A stretch of DNA of 64,000 nt from Runella limosa DSM 17973 (GTDB lineage Bacteria > Bacteroidota > Bacteroidia > Cytophagales > Spirosomataceae), in NCBI RefSeq assembly GCF_000482465.1, contig NZ_AXVJ01000040.1:118490-182489 (forward strand), read 5' to 3'. A model generated the notes under the pieces. That model made no database searches. It was not told the origin of the DNA and was given only the letters and a program-made list of their open reading frames with translations. The position numbers and the translations under genes were made by a program. Below are positions 40,019-48,985 of the stretch, piece after piece (position 1 is the first letter of the stretch; every line of letters begins with the position of its first letter).

Positions 40019-42073
40019 TTATTCAATCACACATTGGGTAAACACGCTAGTTTTCCAATCCATCTTCCAGCCTTTCAAAGGTCTAGGCTTACGAGATAGG
40101 TTCAGAAGCAGCGGTTTTTCAGTGTATTTGGTGGGCATAAAACGTCGTACAAAATTGCTAGACGATCCATCAATCAATTTCATTTTGACGTTGGTCCAAT
40201 TAAATTCAACAAACTGTAGAAACTGCTCCATGTTGCGCTGAATCGTCGCATCGCCATCGTATCGGTACGCAGTTATGTACGATGAAGTTTCGTTGGAAGC
40301 CGTAAATGTCGTGTGTGATTCTAGGTAATTATTGCCCGTAAAATTCTTAAACTCATACCTTTCTCCCGCCTGAACGGTCGCTTCGTCCGTCAATTGTTTT
40401 TGGTTAACAAACCAATTAAAGCGCCACAGAATATCCGTCGCTTGGCACTTATCAACAATAAACCCATTGTACAACAACTCGGTATTTTTAAACCTATTTT
40501 CTCGACTTTCAAAAATTCCGCGACTGTCACTGTCTTGCGTGATACTTCCAATTTTAGCATTTCCCATCGCAAAAATTACCCCTGAGCCTCTCCCAATGTG
40601 TAATTTATCAATCATCAAATCAGCATTCAATGGCTGAACATAATTGCGTTTGGCAGGAATATGACTAATGAACGTCCCCACTCGGTGCCTGCCATCGGGT
40701 ACATTGGAAAACCCAAAGTAGTAGCCGTCGCCGTGGAGTTTGATGCGAACATCTGTTTCGATGGAATCAAATACAGCTCCCGTAATGCCTTTGTTGAGCC
40801 ACAAACCCGTTATATCGCTGATGGACGACTCACTCATAAACACTTTATTGGTGTTCTGAATCTGCATTTTCTTTACCCGAAAACTACTCTTCGGGCTTTT
40901 AAATGACGTCCACGTATGTTTAGAACCAACCCACGACAGGTTTTTTCGTAGCATGGTTGGGTACGCTTTTTCATCGGCTACCGCAGGCTTTCTAAGCACA
41001 CCATCCATCACGTAGTTGTCAATCAGTACGTTATTGACTGCCTGGGTGTATAAAATCAACGAACAAGGGTATTTGGCGTACAAGTTTTTGATGTAGAGAG
41101 TGTCTTTTCGCTTATGAACTTGCGGATCTACTTGGTTCTCAAAGGTGAAGGTATAAAACGATTTTTCAATCGGCGCGTCGCCCCAAGGTTCATTGTCTTG
41201 CAGTGCATACAACGAATCGATCACCACCGAACGATGTGCTCCTTTAACGTTGAACCCCCACACTGCAAATCCATCATTCTGGATATTGAGCCCGTTATAA
41301 CCATTGATTTCTCGAAATGCTTTTACCAAAATACGACGGTATCCTTCGTCCCGCTCATCGTTATGAGTGACAATGTTCACGCCACACATCGGCATATTTT
41401 GAATGGTCAACGAGCCAATTTCCAAACGAGAAGCGGCACGATTAGACGGGGCTACAATGGTCAAAAAAGCATTGCCTCCTTCGTTCAAAGGTTGCGCAAT
41501 TTGCGATTTTTTTACATTGCCATCCAAAAAAACAGCCCCTGAAAGCGTAAGTTCGGTAATATCTTGCAGTTCAAGAACACGCACTTGCTTCAATCCACTT
41601 TGTGCTTGCAGGGTCGTATTTTGAAAATGGAAACGTAATCGCTGCGGCGACCACAGCGCATCGGGTGTAAGCGTAAGCTGGGCAATTACATAGACTTTAG
41701 TCCCAAAGTTTACCCGTTCGCTCACTTTCACCGCTTCCAACAAAGCACCGTTGATTGTTGCCATCGACTTGTCCAAAAACCAGTCAATGTGCACTCCTGC
41801 CCTGGGGTCAAATTGACGTTTGAACCGTCCCTGCACTGCTCGGTTAGTACTTTCCAGCACCGTTCCTCCGTTGGCAGGCGAGGCTTTATCACTAGGGTCG
41901 TAGCGCCATTCTCCTTCTTTGCCCACATCGGTCACTAAATATGTTTTTTTAGGGGAAGGATTTTTCAGAGAAAGCAAAGCACGCAACGTAGTTTGTTCGG
42001 TCTGTGCCCATCCTTTTAAAGTTGATAACTCAAAGAGGAATACTCCAAACACAGCAATAGCATATTTCAACAT
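40019..42073 (-). CDS. Secreted right-handed beta-helix protein, function unknown
   Basis: From MLKYAIAVFGVFLFELSTLKGWAQ (signal peptide) the protein has 684 residues; an ATG ten codons earlier (42103) is also possible. The body alternates short strands and turns with motifs such as RILVKAFREINGYNGLNIQNDGFAVWGFNVKG, DTLYIKNLYAKYPCSLILYTQAVNNVLIDNYVMDG and DLMIDKLHIGRGSGVIFAMGNAKIGSI. This coil pattern is like pectate-lyase and polygalacturonase-type beta-helices. No catalytic signature is clear. It may bind or cut polysaccharide. It converges on susD and could belong to the same uptake locus. Confidence 0.7.
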   Translation of the reverse strand: MLKYAIAVFGVFLFELSTLKGWAQTEQTTLRALLSLKNPSPKKTYLVTDVGKEGEWRYDPSDKASPANGGTVLESTNRAVQGRFKRQFDPRAGVHIDWFLDKSMATINGALLEAVKVSERVNFGTKVYVIAQLTLTPDALWSPQRLRFHFQNTTLQAQSGLKQVRVLELQDITELTLSGAVFLDGNVKKSQIAQPLNEGGNAFLTIVAPSNRAASRLEIGSLTIQNMPMCGVNIVTHNDERDEGYRRILVKAFREINGYNGLNIQNDGFAVWGFNVKGAHRSVVIDSLYALQDNEPWGDAPIEKSFYTFTFENQVDPQVHKRKDTLYIKNLYAKYPCSLILYTQAVNNVLIDNYVMDGVLRKPAVADEKAYPTMLRKNLSWVGSKHTWTSFKSPKSSFRVKKMQIQNTNKVFMSESSISDITGLWLNKGITGAVFDSIETDVRIKLHGDGYYFGFSNVPDGRHRVGTFISHIPAKRNYVQPLNADLMIDKLHIGRGSGVIFAMGNAKIGSITQDSDSRGIFESRENRFKNTELLYNGFIVDKCQATDILWRFNWFVNQKQLTDEATVQAGERYEFKNFTGNNYLESHTTFTASNETSSYITAYRYDGDATIQRNMEQFLQFVEFNWTNVKMKLIDGSSSNFVRRFMPTKYTEKPLLLNLSRKPRPLKGWKMDWKTSVFTQCVIE

Positions 42074-42153
42074 TGTGGAAGTCTTTTCTTTTAAAAACTC
42101 CAAAATGCCAAAAAATTATCTGTAAACGAGAAAAAAGATGGGAATGAATAAAT

Positions 42154-42378
42154 TTACCAACCAAATATTTCGACGGCAGCGTACATGACGAGGCATATTC
42201 CGATGGTGGTAAGCGAATACATGACGCCATTAAACGAGTGGCCCGTCATATATAAAATATACTGAAGAATAAATCCGCCGCCCAAAATGGCCGCCCCTAC
42301 TGCACCAACTATCAAGCCTTTCTTTCGGCGCTTGGCGTAATATTCTTCTTTTTCAGCAACAGAATTAAAAGTTTTCAT
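42154..42378 (-). CDS. Small two-helix membrane protein, hypothetical
   Basis: A 74-residue protein: a basic N-terminus (MKTFNSVAEKEEYYAKRRKKG), then two probable membrane helices (LIVGAVGAAILGGGFILQYILY and GVMYSLTTIGICLVMYAAVEIF). Positive charge before the first helix suggests cytoplasmic ends on both sides. I do not recognise a family. The frame continues upstream to 42540 through a hairpin, but only the ATG at 42378 gives a sensible start. Confidence 0.7.
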   Translation of the reverse strand: MKTFNSVAEKEEYYAKRRKKGLIVGAVGAAILGGGFILQYILYMTGHSFNGVMYSLTTIGICLVMYAAVEIFGW

Positions 42379-42484
42379 TGTATTTAGGTTTAGAAATACA
42401 CAATTAAATCTAATTTTTATACAAATAAAATGATTTCTATCAATTCTATTCCTTCCAAATTGGAATGGCAGATAGTTAGTGTCG

Positions 42485-42541
42485 AGTGCAGAGGGTAGAA
42501 TGTCGAATAGATTTTTTATTCGACATTCTACCCTCTGCACT
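42485..42541 (-). terminator. Perfect 25-bp hairpin after the NHL gene
   Basis: Arms at 42485-42509 and 42517-42541 are exact reverse complements around a 7-base loop; key words are GTGCAGAGGGTAGAATG and CATTCTACCCTCTGCAC. It sits 5 bp after the NHL protein stop (minus strand). Confidence 0.8.
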
Positions 42542-42546
42542 AAACC

Positions 42547-43614
42547 CTAGATTCTTGCCAGCTTCACTGGATACGTCTGTTTGGCATTCCATTGACAGAT
42601 ATAGATATTTTCGTCATTGTCGATACACACATCGTGGCAGTGCATCAAAATCCCGTCAACCGCCGCTTTGTCTTGCACCATCAATTGAAGTTGTCCGTTA
42701 CGGTATTCGGGTTTTGTCCCCCCAGGATTTGAAATCACTTTGTCGTTTTTATCCAAAATTGTCACAAAACCCGAGTTAGGAGTTTGGTTTAAATACCGCA
42801 AACGCGACCAGCATACCCCTGCATACAATGTATCGCCATGAATTACGGGGCGACACACATAAGCTCCTGGCAAAAAGATGGTTGACAAATATTTCCCATC
42901 AAGTGTAAAACGTTTGAAGGCATTATGCGCGCGCGAAGTAATCAACAACGTCGGGTTCGATTTATTGCGATAATCGACGGTGATTCCATGAGCGGTCGAA
43001 AATTGTCCATCTTCATCGCCCGAGCCTCCAAATTTCCGAATAAACTCGCCTTTTGAGGTATATTGCAAAATCCACTGCGAGCCGTATCCGTCTGCGACGT
43101 AGATGTCGCCCGTTGGGCCGACGGCCGTTTCGGTAGGCAAAAACTTATCTTCTGGTTTGTATGCTCCCACTTTTGATGGGTGCTCGATGGTCATCAAAAC
43201 TTTCCCTTTCAAGTCGGTTTTGGTCACTTTTCCAGAGTTAGGATCACAGATAAACAAAAATTCTTCGCCGTTGGCATTCCACAGCGTAAGGCCGTGCCCA
43301 CCAGGGTATTCGTGCCCCCAGCTTTCTAGTAGCTTACCCGAACGGTCGTACACCAAAATATTATTTTTGGTCTCATCCGTTACCATAATAAGCCTTCCTT
43401 TACTGTCCATGACCATTTCATGGCAGTTTTTAACGGGAAATTGCGCGGCATCAAGTTTACCCCATCCTGCCTGAATTTTGTAGCGGTGGCTACCGTGGCC
43501 AACAATGTCACCGTCGGCGGCACTGGCCATAGAAGAATTTGATAAAATCGAAGGAGCGAGCAACGTAGTTGCGGTTGCTTTCATAAAATCGCGACGTGAG
43601 CTAGAAAGGTTCAT
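42547..43614 (-). CDS. NHL-repeat six-bladed beta-propeller protein, Tat-exported
   Basis: A 355-residue protein beginning MNLSSSRRDFMKATATTLLAPSILSNSSMASA, a twin-arginine signal. NHL-type blades repeat through the body: NCHEMVMDSKGRLIMVTDETKNNILVYDRSGKLLESWG, ETAVGPTGDIYVADGYGSQWILQYTSKGEFIRKFGGSG and HDVCIDNDENIYICQW. HGLTLW and HCHDVCIDND place histidines where peptidylglycine lyase-like members bind metal, but an enzymatic role is not proven. It is transcribed toward the small membrane protein gene and divergent from the glycosyltransferases. Confidence 0.85.
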   Translation of the reverse strand: MNLSSSRRDFMKATATTLLAPSILSNSSMASAADGDIVGHGSHRYKIQAGWGKLDAAQFPVKNCHEMVMDSKGRLIMVTDETKNNILVYDRSGKLLESWGHEYPGGHGLTLWNANGEEFLFICDPNSGKVTKTDLKGKVLMTIEHPSKVGAYKPEDKFLPTETAVGPTGDIYVADGYGSQWILQYTSKGEFIRKFGGSGDEDGQFSTAHGITVDYRNKSNPTLLITSRAHNAFKRFTLDGKYLSTIFLPGAYVCRPVIHGDTLYAGVCWSRLRYLNQTPNSGFVTILDKNDKVISNPGGTKPEYRNGQLQLMVQDKAAVDGILMHCHDVCIDNDENIYICQWNAKQTYPVKLARI

Positions 43615-43781
43615 GTGTGTAACGTCTCTTAAATAGTTATCAAAGGGTTTTGTCCTATAAGTGGTTTCGTTTTCGTTTTTACTAGGTCTTTTTCAAAGTC
43701 CTTTCTTTCAGTTCGTTAAAAACTTACGTTTCCGCTTAATCAAAAAACAACTTCTGCCGACCGAAACTCAGAAGAAGTATG

Positions 43782-43789
43782 TATTTTTG
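43782..43789 (+). promoter_or_regulatory. -7 box upstream of the glycosyltransferase pair
   Basis: TATTTTTG fits the Bacteroidota -7 consensus; transcription would begin near 43796. This supports the ATG at 43812 over the earlier in-frame ATG at 43779, which lies upstream of the box. Confidence 0.55.
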
Positions 43790-43811
43790 CCTCAAAACTA
43801 TTTCTTTTCTA

Positions 43812-44789
43812 ATGCGTCTTGCATTTACAATCTGTACCCTAAGTCATTTAGCACTGGCCAAAACGATGGCCGATAGTTTGGTAAAATATAACCCCGACTA
43901 CCGTGTGGTGATTGGACTTTTTGACAAAATCAACGACCGTGATGTTTCATCCGTCAGTGCGCATACAATCGTTGAAATCAATGAACAGCAAGTCCCCGAT
44001 TTTCACAATCTTTTCAACCGATATACTGTTTTCGAGCTGAGTTGTTTGGCCAAGCCTTTTATGGCTAGTTGGCTTTTCAAAACTTATCCCGATGTTGAAA
44101 AACTACTTTATTTTGATGCTGACATTCGGCTTTTTGGAGATGTTACTCCCATCGAAAAAGACCTTGACCATCACAGCATTGTCATTACGCCACACGTGGT
44201 CACTCCCATCACTGGCGAAGGGATTCCGCATCTACGCAGTTTTTTGAACGCAGGCTTGTACAACGGCGGTTTTTTTGCGCTTCGCCGCTCCGAAGAAACT
44301 ACTCGTTTTTTGGCTTGGTGGGAAGACCGCGTTTGGCACGAAGGCTATTTCAACTTTGCCGAAGGAATGAACTGCGACCAACTATGGCTCAACTATGTTC
44401 CGTTGTTTTATGCCAACTCCCTTGTCAGTTCGCATTTAGGTTATAATTTGGCTTACTGGAACATGCACGAGCGAAAAGTATCACAGAAAAATGGTGGCTT
44501 TTGGGTAAACGACTCCTTTCCTTTGGTATTTTTTCATTTTAGTGGCTACCGACTTTCTAGTCCAGATAACTTGTCTGTTCACCAAGATAGGTTCTCTTTC
44601 AATGCTCGTCCCGACGTAAAACCGCTTTTTGACATATACCAAAAGGAACTAACAGCTAATAATGATGCTCATTTTAAAAGTTTACCAAACGCATATCATA
44701 AACCTTCGTATTTTTACCAAAAAAATAAAGCGCTTCGGAGAGTGCTCATTAATGGCTGCCGACGTTTGTTGCGTTTACTCGACGCCTAA
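43812..44789 (+). CDS. Glycosyltransferase with GT-A fold (GT8-like)
   Basis: A cytoplasmic or membrane-associated sugar-nucleotide transferase of 325 residues. MRLAFTICTLSHLALAKTMADSLVKYNPDYRVVIGLFDK is the first beta-alpha unit of the GT-A fold. KLLYFDADIRLFGD holds the DxD metal and nucleotide site. FLNAGLYNGGFFALRR and WNMHERKVSQ...FPLVFFHFSGY are typical of the GT8-like DUF group found in surface-polysaccharide loci. The ATG at 43812 is preferred because the promoter box lies between it and the earlier 43779 start. It is followed after 34 bp by a GT2 gene, likely the same operon. Confidence 0.82.
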   Translation: MRLAFTICTLSHLALAKTMADSLVKYNPDYRVVIGLFDKINDRDVSSVSAHTIVEINEQQVPDFHNLFNRYTVFELSCLAKPFMASWLFKTYPDVEKLLYFDADIRLFGDVTPIEKDLDHHSIVITPHVVTPITGEGIPHLRSFLNAGLYNGGFFALRRSEETTRFLAWWEDRVWHEGYFNFAEGMNCDQLWLNYVPLFYANSLVSSHLGYNLAYWNMHERKVSQKNGGFWVNDSFPLVFFHFSGYRLSSPDNLSVHQDRFSFNARPDVKPLFDIYQKELTANNDAHFKSLPNAYHKPSYFYQKNKALRRVLINGCRRLLRLLDA

Positions 44790-44823
44790 TTAAACTCTGT
44801 TCTAACCCTCGATATTCGACTTT

Positions 44824-45840
44824 ATGCCCAGCCATCAACAGCTGATTTCGGTTGCAATGTGTACATACAACGGTGCAAGATTTGTAACGGAACAGCTGGA
44901 AAGCATTCAAAATCAGACTTTACTTCCCAACGAACTTGTCGTTTGCGATGATGGTTCGACGGACAATACCCTTGCATTGGTCGAACAATTTGCAAAAAAA
45001 GCACCCTTTCCCGTCCGTATTTTTCAAAACGAACATCAACTAGGCGTAACCAAAAACTTTGAAAAGGCATTGACCCATTGCCGAGGTGATCTTCTTTTTT
45101 TAGCTGACCAAGACGATTGTTGGGTACCCGAAAAAATAGCCCATTTATCAAAAGTCTTCAGTGAGAACCCTCCCATAAATGTTATTTTTTCGGATGCTCT
45201 TTTGGTAGATGAACATACTCATTCCCTCCAAAAACATTTTTGGGAAGTTGTTCGTTTTGGCACCCCTCAACAGGAACAATGGAAACAGGGACGAAGTATT
45301 GAGATATTGCTCGTCGGCAACCGAGTTGCGGGTTGTACGATGGCTGTGCGCAAATCGTTCGTGGAAATGATTTTACCTTTCCCTACCGATATTTCAACGT
45401 TTTTACACGATACTTGGATGGCTTTCATCGCCTCCATCCTAAATCAAATTCAATTCATTCCAGAAGTCCTCATCCATTATCGCCAACACAATTCTCAGCA
45501 AGTAGGCACCCAACCAAAGAATGGCCAATCGGTTACGTTGACCAATCGTTTTTCACGCCCGCATAGTAATAAACTCGCCCCGCTTCAAAAACAAGCCGAA
45601 GACCTTCAAAAGGTGTATGCTCATTTGGCTCGGATCATTCCATCTACACATCCTAACCTGCAAGTGGTTGCCGAAAAAGTGCATTTTCTCAACGTACGCG
45701 CCCATTTACCCGATAACCGTTTGCGACGGATTTGGCCTACATTAGCGCAATGGCGGAAAGGAAACTACCGCCGTTTTGCCGACCAAGATGCCACTTCGAC
45801 GGGAATTCTTTTGACAGCGCTAGGAGACATATTGGAATAG
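44824..45840 (+). CDS. Family 2 glycosyltransferase
   Basis: A 338-residue GT2 protein. ISVAMCTYNGARFVTEQLESIQNQTLLPNELVVCDDGSTDNT is the N-terminal nucleotide-binding unit. DLLFLADQDDCWVPEKI carries the DxD-like and following conserved residues typical of rhamnosyl- and other O-antigen transferases. There are no membrane helices, so it acts at the inner face of the membrane. With the upstream GT8-like gene it forms a small cell-surface glycan unit; no polymerase or flippase is present here. Confidence 0.9.
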   Translation: MPSHQQLISVAMCTYNGARFVTEQLESIQNQTLLPNELVVCDDGSTDNTLALVEQFAKKAPFPVRIFQNEHQLGVTKNFEKALTHCRGDLLFLADQDDCWVPEKIAHLSKVFSENPPINVIFSDALLVDEHTHSLQKHFWEVVRFGTPQQEQWKQGRSIEILLVGNRVAGCTMAVRKSFVEMILPFPTDISTFLHDTWMAFIASILNQIQFIPEVLIHYRQHNSQQVGTQPKNGQSVTLTNRFSRPHSNKLAPLQKQAEDLQKVYAHLARIIPSTHPNLQVVAEKVHFLNVRAHLPDNRLRRIWPTLAQWRKGNYRRFADQDATSTGILLTALGDILE

Positions 45841-45844
45841 AATG

Positions 45845-45852
45845 TATTTTTG
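45845..45852 (+). promoter_or_regulatory. -7 box just upstream of the M28 peptidase gene
   Basis: TATTTTTG at 45845-45852 matches the consensus and lies only 2 bp before the first ATG (45855). It fits better with a start at the TTG 45891. Confidence 0.45.
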
Positions 45853-45854
45853 TG

Positions 45855-47252
45855 ATGAATCACATCATCAAACTTCTAACCAACCACCCATTGAAAAAAC
45901 TTGTTTTACTCCTGCTTTTGGCTGGTAGCTCACTAGCTCAAACCCGCGAAGATTCGGTCATTATTCGCAAAATTTACAACGAAACACTCACCAATGGACA
46001 AGGCTATGAATGGCTTCGCTACCTCTGTAAGCAAGTAGGCCCGCGTTTGAGCGGCTCAGAAGGAGCTAAAAAAGCGGTGGTTTATACCCAACAATTGATG
46101 CAACAACAAGGGTTTGACCGCGTGTTTTTGCAAGATGTAAAAGTACCCCACTGGGTACGCGGTAAAAAAGAAGAAGCCTACATTCACGTGGGTAAGCAAA
46201 AAATCAACGTTCCTATTGCAGCCCTCGGCGGATCGATTGCGACCCCAACGAAGGGCGTAGAAGCCGAAGTGATTGAGGTTAAAAGCTTTCAGCAATTACG
46301 TGAATTGGGTAAAGAAAAAGTAAAAGGAAAGATTGTCTTTTTTAATCGTCCAATGGACCCAACCAAGCTCAATACGTTTGAAGCTTACGGAAGTGCCGTT
46401 GAACAACGCGCCAACGGAGCTAGTGAAGCTGGAAATTTAGGGGCCGTCGGTGCAATTGTCCGTTCAGTAAGTACCGTTCAAGACGATTTTCCGCACACGG
46501 GAAGTATGCGTTATGCCACAGGCGCTCCCCTTATTCCAACGGCGGCAATCAGCACCAATGCCGCAAACCTACTCAGTGACAAACTCAAAGAAAACCCAAC
46601 GTTGACGTTTTATTTTCGCCAAAACTGCGAAACATTGCCCGATGCTGACTCTCACAACGTGGTAGGTGAAATAAAAGGGAGCGAGTTTCCCGATGAAATC
46701 ATCGTCGTAGGTGGCCATTTAGATTCGTGGGATTTGGCCGAAGGCGCTCACGACGACGGGGCGGGCTGTGTACAATCCATTGAAGTGCTACGCGTATTGA
46801 AAGCCATTGGTTACAAACCCAAACGGACAATTCGCGCGGTGATGTTTATGAACGAAGAAAATGGCCTGCGCGGAGGCGTAAAATACGCTGATTTGGCCAA
46901 ACAAAATAATGAAAAGCACATTGCGGCGGTAGAGTCTGACAACGGTGGCTTTACGCCAAAAGGTTTCGGCGTCGTAGGTCGTCCAGAGCAAAAAGCTAAA
47001 ATCCAAACGTGGAAAGAGTTGCTTGCACCCTATAGTTTGCATGAAATCGGCCCAGGAGGCGGTGGTGCCGACATTGGCCCGTTAGCGCAATCGGGCACTG
47101 TATTATTTGGTTATAAACCTGACTCTCAGCGGTATTTTGATGTACACCACGCGTCCAACGATAATTTTGAAAACGTCAACAAACGCGAACTAGACCTTGG
47201 CAGCGCTTCTATGGCAGCTATTATTTATTTATTGGATAAGTACGGGATTTAG
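45855..47252 (+). CDS. M28-family zinc metallopeptidase, secreted
   Basis: A bacterial carboxy/aminopeptidase of family M28 (glutamate carboxypeptidase-like), 465 residues from ATG 45855. Zinc ligands and catalytic residues are in VVGGHLDSWDLAEGAHDDGAG, MNEENGLRGG, ESDNGG and VHHASNDN, so both metal sites look complete. Residues about 120-280 form an inserted PA domain (EAEVIEVKSF... GAVGAIVRSVS). The signal peptide core LKKLVLLLLLAGSSLAQ suggests export. A promoter-like TATTTTTG lies at 45845-45852, which would put the transcript start after the ATG. The TTG at 45891 (giving MKKLVLLLLL) is therefore a serious alternative start. Confidence 0.9.
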   Translation: MNHIIKLLTNHPLKKLVLLLLLAGSSLAQTREDSVIIRKIYNETLTNGQGYEWLRYLCKQVGPRLSGSEGAKKAVVYTQQLMQQQGFDRVFLQDVKVPHWVRGKKEEAYIHVGKQKINVPIAALGGSIATPTKGVEAEVIEVKSFQQLRELGKEKVKGKIVFFNRPMDPTKLNTFEAYGSAVEQRANGASEAGNLGAVGAIVRSVSTVQDDFPHTGSMRYATGAPLIPTAAISTNAANLLSDKLKENPTLTFYFRQNCETLPDADSHNVVGEIKGSEFPDEIIVVGGHLDSWDLAEGAHDDGAGCVQSIEVLRVLKAIGYKPKRTIRAVMFMNEENGLRGGVKYADLAKQNNEKHIAAVESDNGGFTPKGFGVVGRPEQKAKIQTWKELLAPYSLHEIGPGGGGADIGPLAQSGTVLFGYKPDSQRYFDVHHASNDNFENVNKRELDLGSASMAAIIYLLDKYGI

Positions 47253-48739
47253 GCCAAAATGGGCGTAATGATTTTGCCAGCGGTATCCGTTAAGCGAAAG
47301 TTACGCCCTTGAAAAGGATACGTGAACTTTTCGTGGTTGAAGCCCATTAGGTGCAAAATAGTGGCTTGTAAATCATGCACATGCGTTCGGTCTTTGACCC
47401 CAGCATATCCTAACGGGTCAGTTTCTCCCATTGAAAACCCTCTTTTGACTCCACCACCTGCCATCCAGACCGTAAACGCCTCCAAGTGATGGTCGCGCCC
47501 TGAATACGGAAGCACTTGGCCGTCACGGTTTTCTTGCATGGGTGTTCGTCCAAATTCCCCGCCCCATACCACTAGCGTCTCATCCAATAATCCGCGCATT
47601 TTTAGGTCTTTCAACAAGGCCGTTACGGCTTGGTCAGAGGACAAGCATTTATTCCGAAGCCCCACTTCTACCGAACCGTCTTCGCTCGTACCGTGGGTGT
47701 CCCAGCCCCAGTCAAACAACTGCACAAAGCGTACGCCATTTTCGACTAATTTTCGAGCTAAAAGGCAGTTCATAGCAAACGAACCTTCGCCCGCTTGCAC
47801 ACCGTACATATCCAAAATATACTGCGGCTCTTTGCTGACATCCATTACTTCGGGTACCGACATTTGCATCCGAAACGCCATTTCGTACTGACTAATCCGC
47901 GTCAATATTTCGGGGTCACGTACTTCCTCGTAGGTTTGTTTATTGATTTCGTTGATGGCTTCAATCGTCTGCTTACGGATGTCGCGGTTCATCCCTTGTG
48001 GGTCTGATACGTACAAAACAGGGTCGCCCCCCGTACGACACTGAACTCCTTGGTAAACCGTTGGTAAAAACCCACTTCCCCACACCGATTTGCCCGCATC
48101 AGGCTGTTTTCCTCCCGACGCCAGCACGATAAACCCTGGCAGATTTCGGTTTTCGGAGCCTAAACCATAGACGGTCCAAGCCCCCAAGCTAGGACGCCCC
48201 AGCCGCGCACTACCTGTGTGCATCAGCAACTGAGCGGGAGCATGGTTAAATTGATCGGTGTACATGGCCTTCAAAAACGACACATCGTCCACCGCCGTTT
48301 GTAAATAAGGTAAATAATCCGAAACCCACGCACCCGACTGTCCATGCTGGGCAAACTGCCCTTTGGGTCCCAACATTTTAGGAACACCTTTGATGAAAGC
48401 AAACTTTTTTCCCTCCAAAAACTCCGCAGGACAATCTTTTCCGTGGTATTTTTCTAGTTCTGGTTTATAGTCAAACAACTCCAACTGCGAAGGCGCTCCC
48501 GCCATGTGAATGTAAATCACCTGTTTTACTTTGGGTGCAAACTGCGGCATCCGAACGTTCATTGGATCGGCAGATACCAGTGGAGCTTCGGCCATTTTCT
48601 CTTTTGAGCCATACCCACAGCTTCCAAGCAACGACCCTAAGCCTAATCCACCTACGCCCGCGCCGAGTGTCTGCAAGAAATACCGACGCGTCTGACGTTC
48701 CAATTCTGCCTGTTGAAGTTCTTTTAATAACTTTTCCAT
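47249..48739 (-). CDS. DUF1501 protein, Tat-exported sulfatase-like fold
   Basis: A 496-residue protein with the twin-arginine start RQTRRYFLQTLGAGVGGLGLGSLLGSC. The DUF1501 domain belongs to the alkaline-phosphatase/sulfatase superfamily. KQVIYIHMAGAPSQLELFDYKPEL near residue 70, LVVWGGEFGRTPMQEN near 400 and GRDHHLEAFTVWMAGGGVKRG near 425 are its marks. Its biochemical function is unsettled. In Planctomycetes and Bacteroidota it normally pairs with DUF1553/DUF1549 cytochrome proteins; none is adjacent here. Its stop overlaps the M28 stop by four bases on the opposite strand. Confidence 0.88.
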   Translation of the reverse strand: MEKLLKELQQAELERQTRRYFLQTLGAGVGGLGLGSLLGSCGYGSKEKMAEAPLVSADPMNVRMPQFAPKVKQVIYIHMAGAPSQLELFDYKPELEKYHGKDCPAEFLEGKKFAFIKGVPKMLGPKGQFAQHGQSGAWVSDYLPYLQTAVDDVSFLKAMYTDQFNHAPAQLLMHTGSARLGRPSLGAWTVYGLGSENRNLPGFIVLASGGKQPDAGKSVWGSGFLPTVYQGVQCRTGGDPVLYVSDPQGMNRDIRKQTIEAINEINKQTYEEVRDPEILTRISQYEMAFRMQMSVPEVMDVSKEPQYILDMYGVQAGEGSFAMNCLLARKLVENGVRFVQLFDWGWDTHGTSEDGSVEVGLRNKCLSSDQAVTALLKDLKMRGLLDETLVVWGGEFGRTPMQENRDGQVLPYSGRDHHLEAFTVWMAGGGVKRGFSMGETDPLGYAGVKDRTHVHDLQATILHLMGFNHEKFTYPFQGRNFRLTDTAGKIITPILA

Positions 48740-48843
48740 GAACTAGGTGCTATACAATTCGTTGTAAAACTTCGCTTTTGTACTTAAAAAGAAAAAAATT
48801 TAGAAAATATACCCCTTACTTCTCGTGGTTAGTATCACGCCAT

Positions 48844-48898
48844 CGTCGGGTTGTGAGCAACCCTTCTCACCGTGGGTCGGGTTGCTCACAACCCGACG
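48844..48898. repeat. Double palindrome of the GGTTGTGAGCAACC family
   Basis: Two 20-bp arms, CGTCGGGTTGTGAGCAACCC (48844-48863) and its exact reverse complement (48879-48898), flank a 15-bp centre. Each arm also contains the 14-bp palindrome itself. It matches the cluster at 2517-2660. The gap 48740-48985 otherwise holds only this and the acs terminator. Confidence 0.8.
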
Positions 48899-48927
48899 AC
48901 AACTCCTATTTTTTACCCATTCCACAT

Positions 48928-48967
48928 AAAAAAAGCGCTCGAAGCAGTGTGCTTCGAACGCTTTTTT
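48928..48967 (-). terminator. Terminator of acs
   Basis: AGCGCTCGAAGC and GCTTCGAACGCT pair with one mismatch. A-runs and T-runs flank the stem, 19 bp after the acs stop (minus strand). Confidence 0.88.
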
Positions 48968-48985
48968 GGTAGCTAGTAAAATGCG

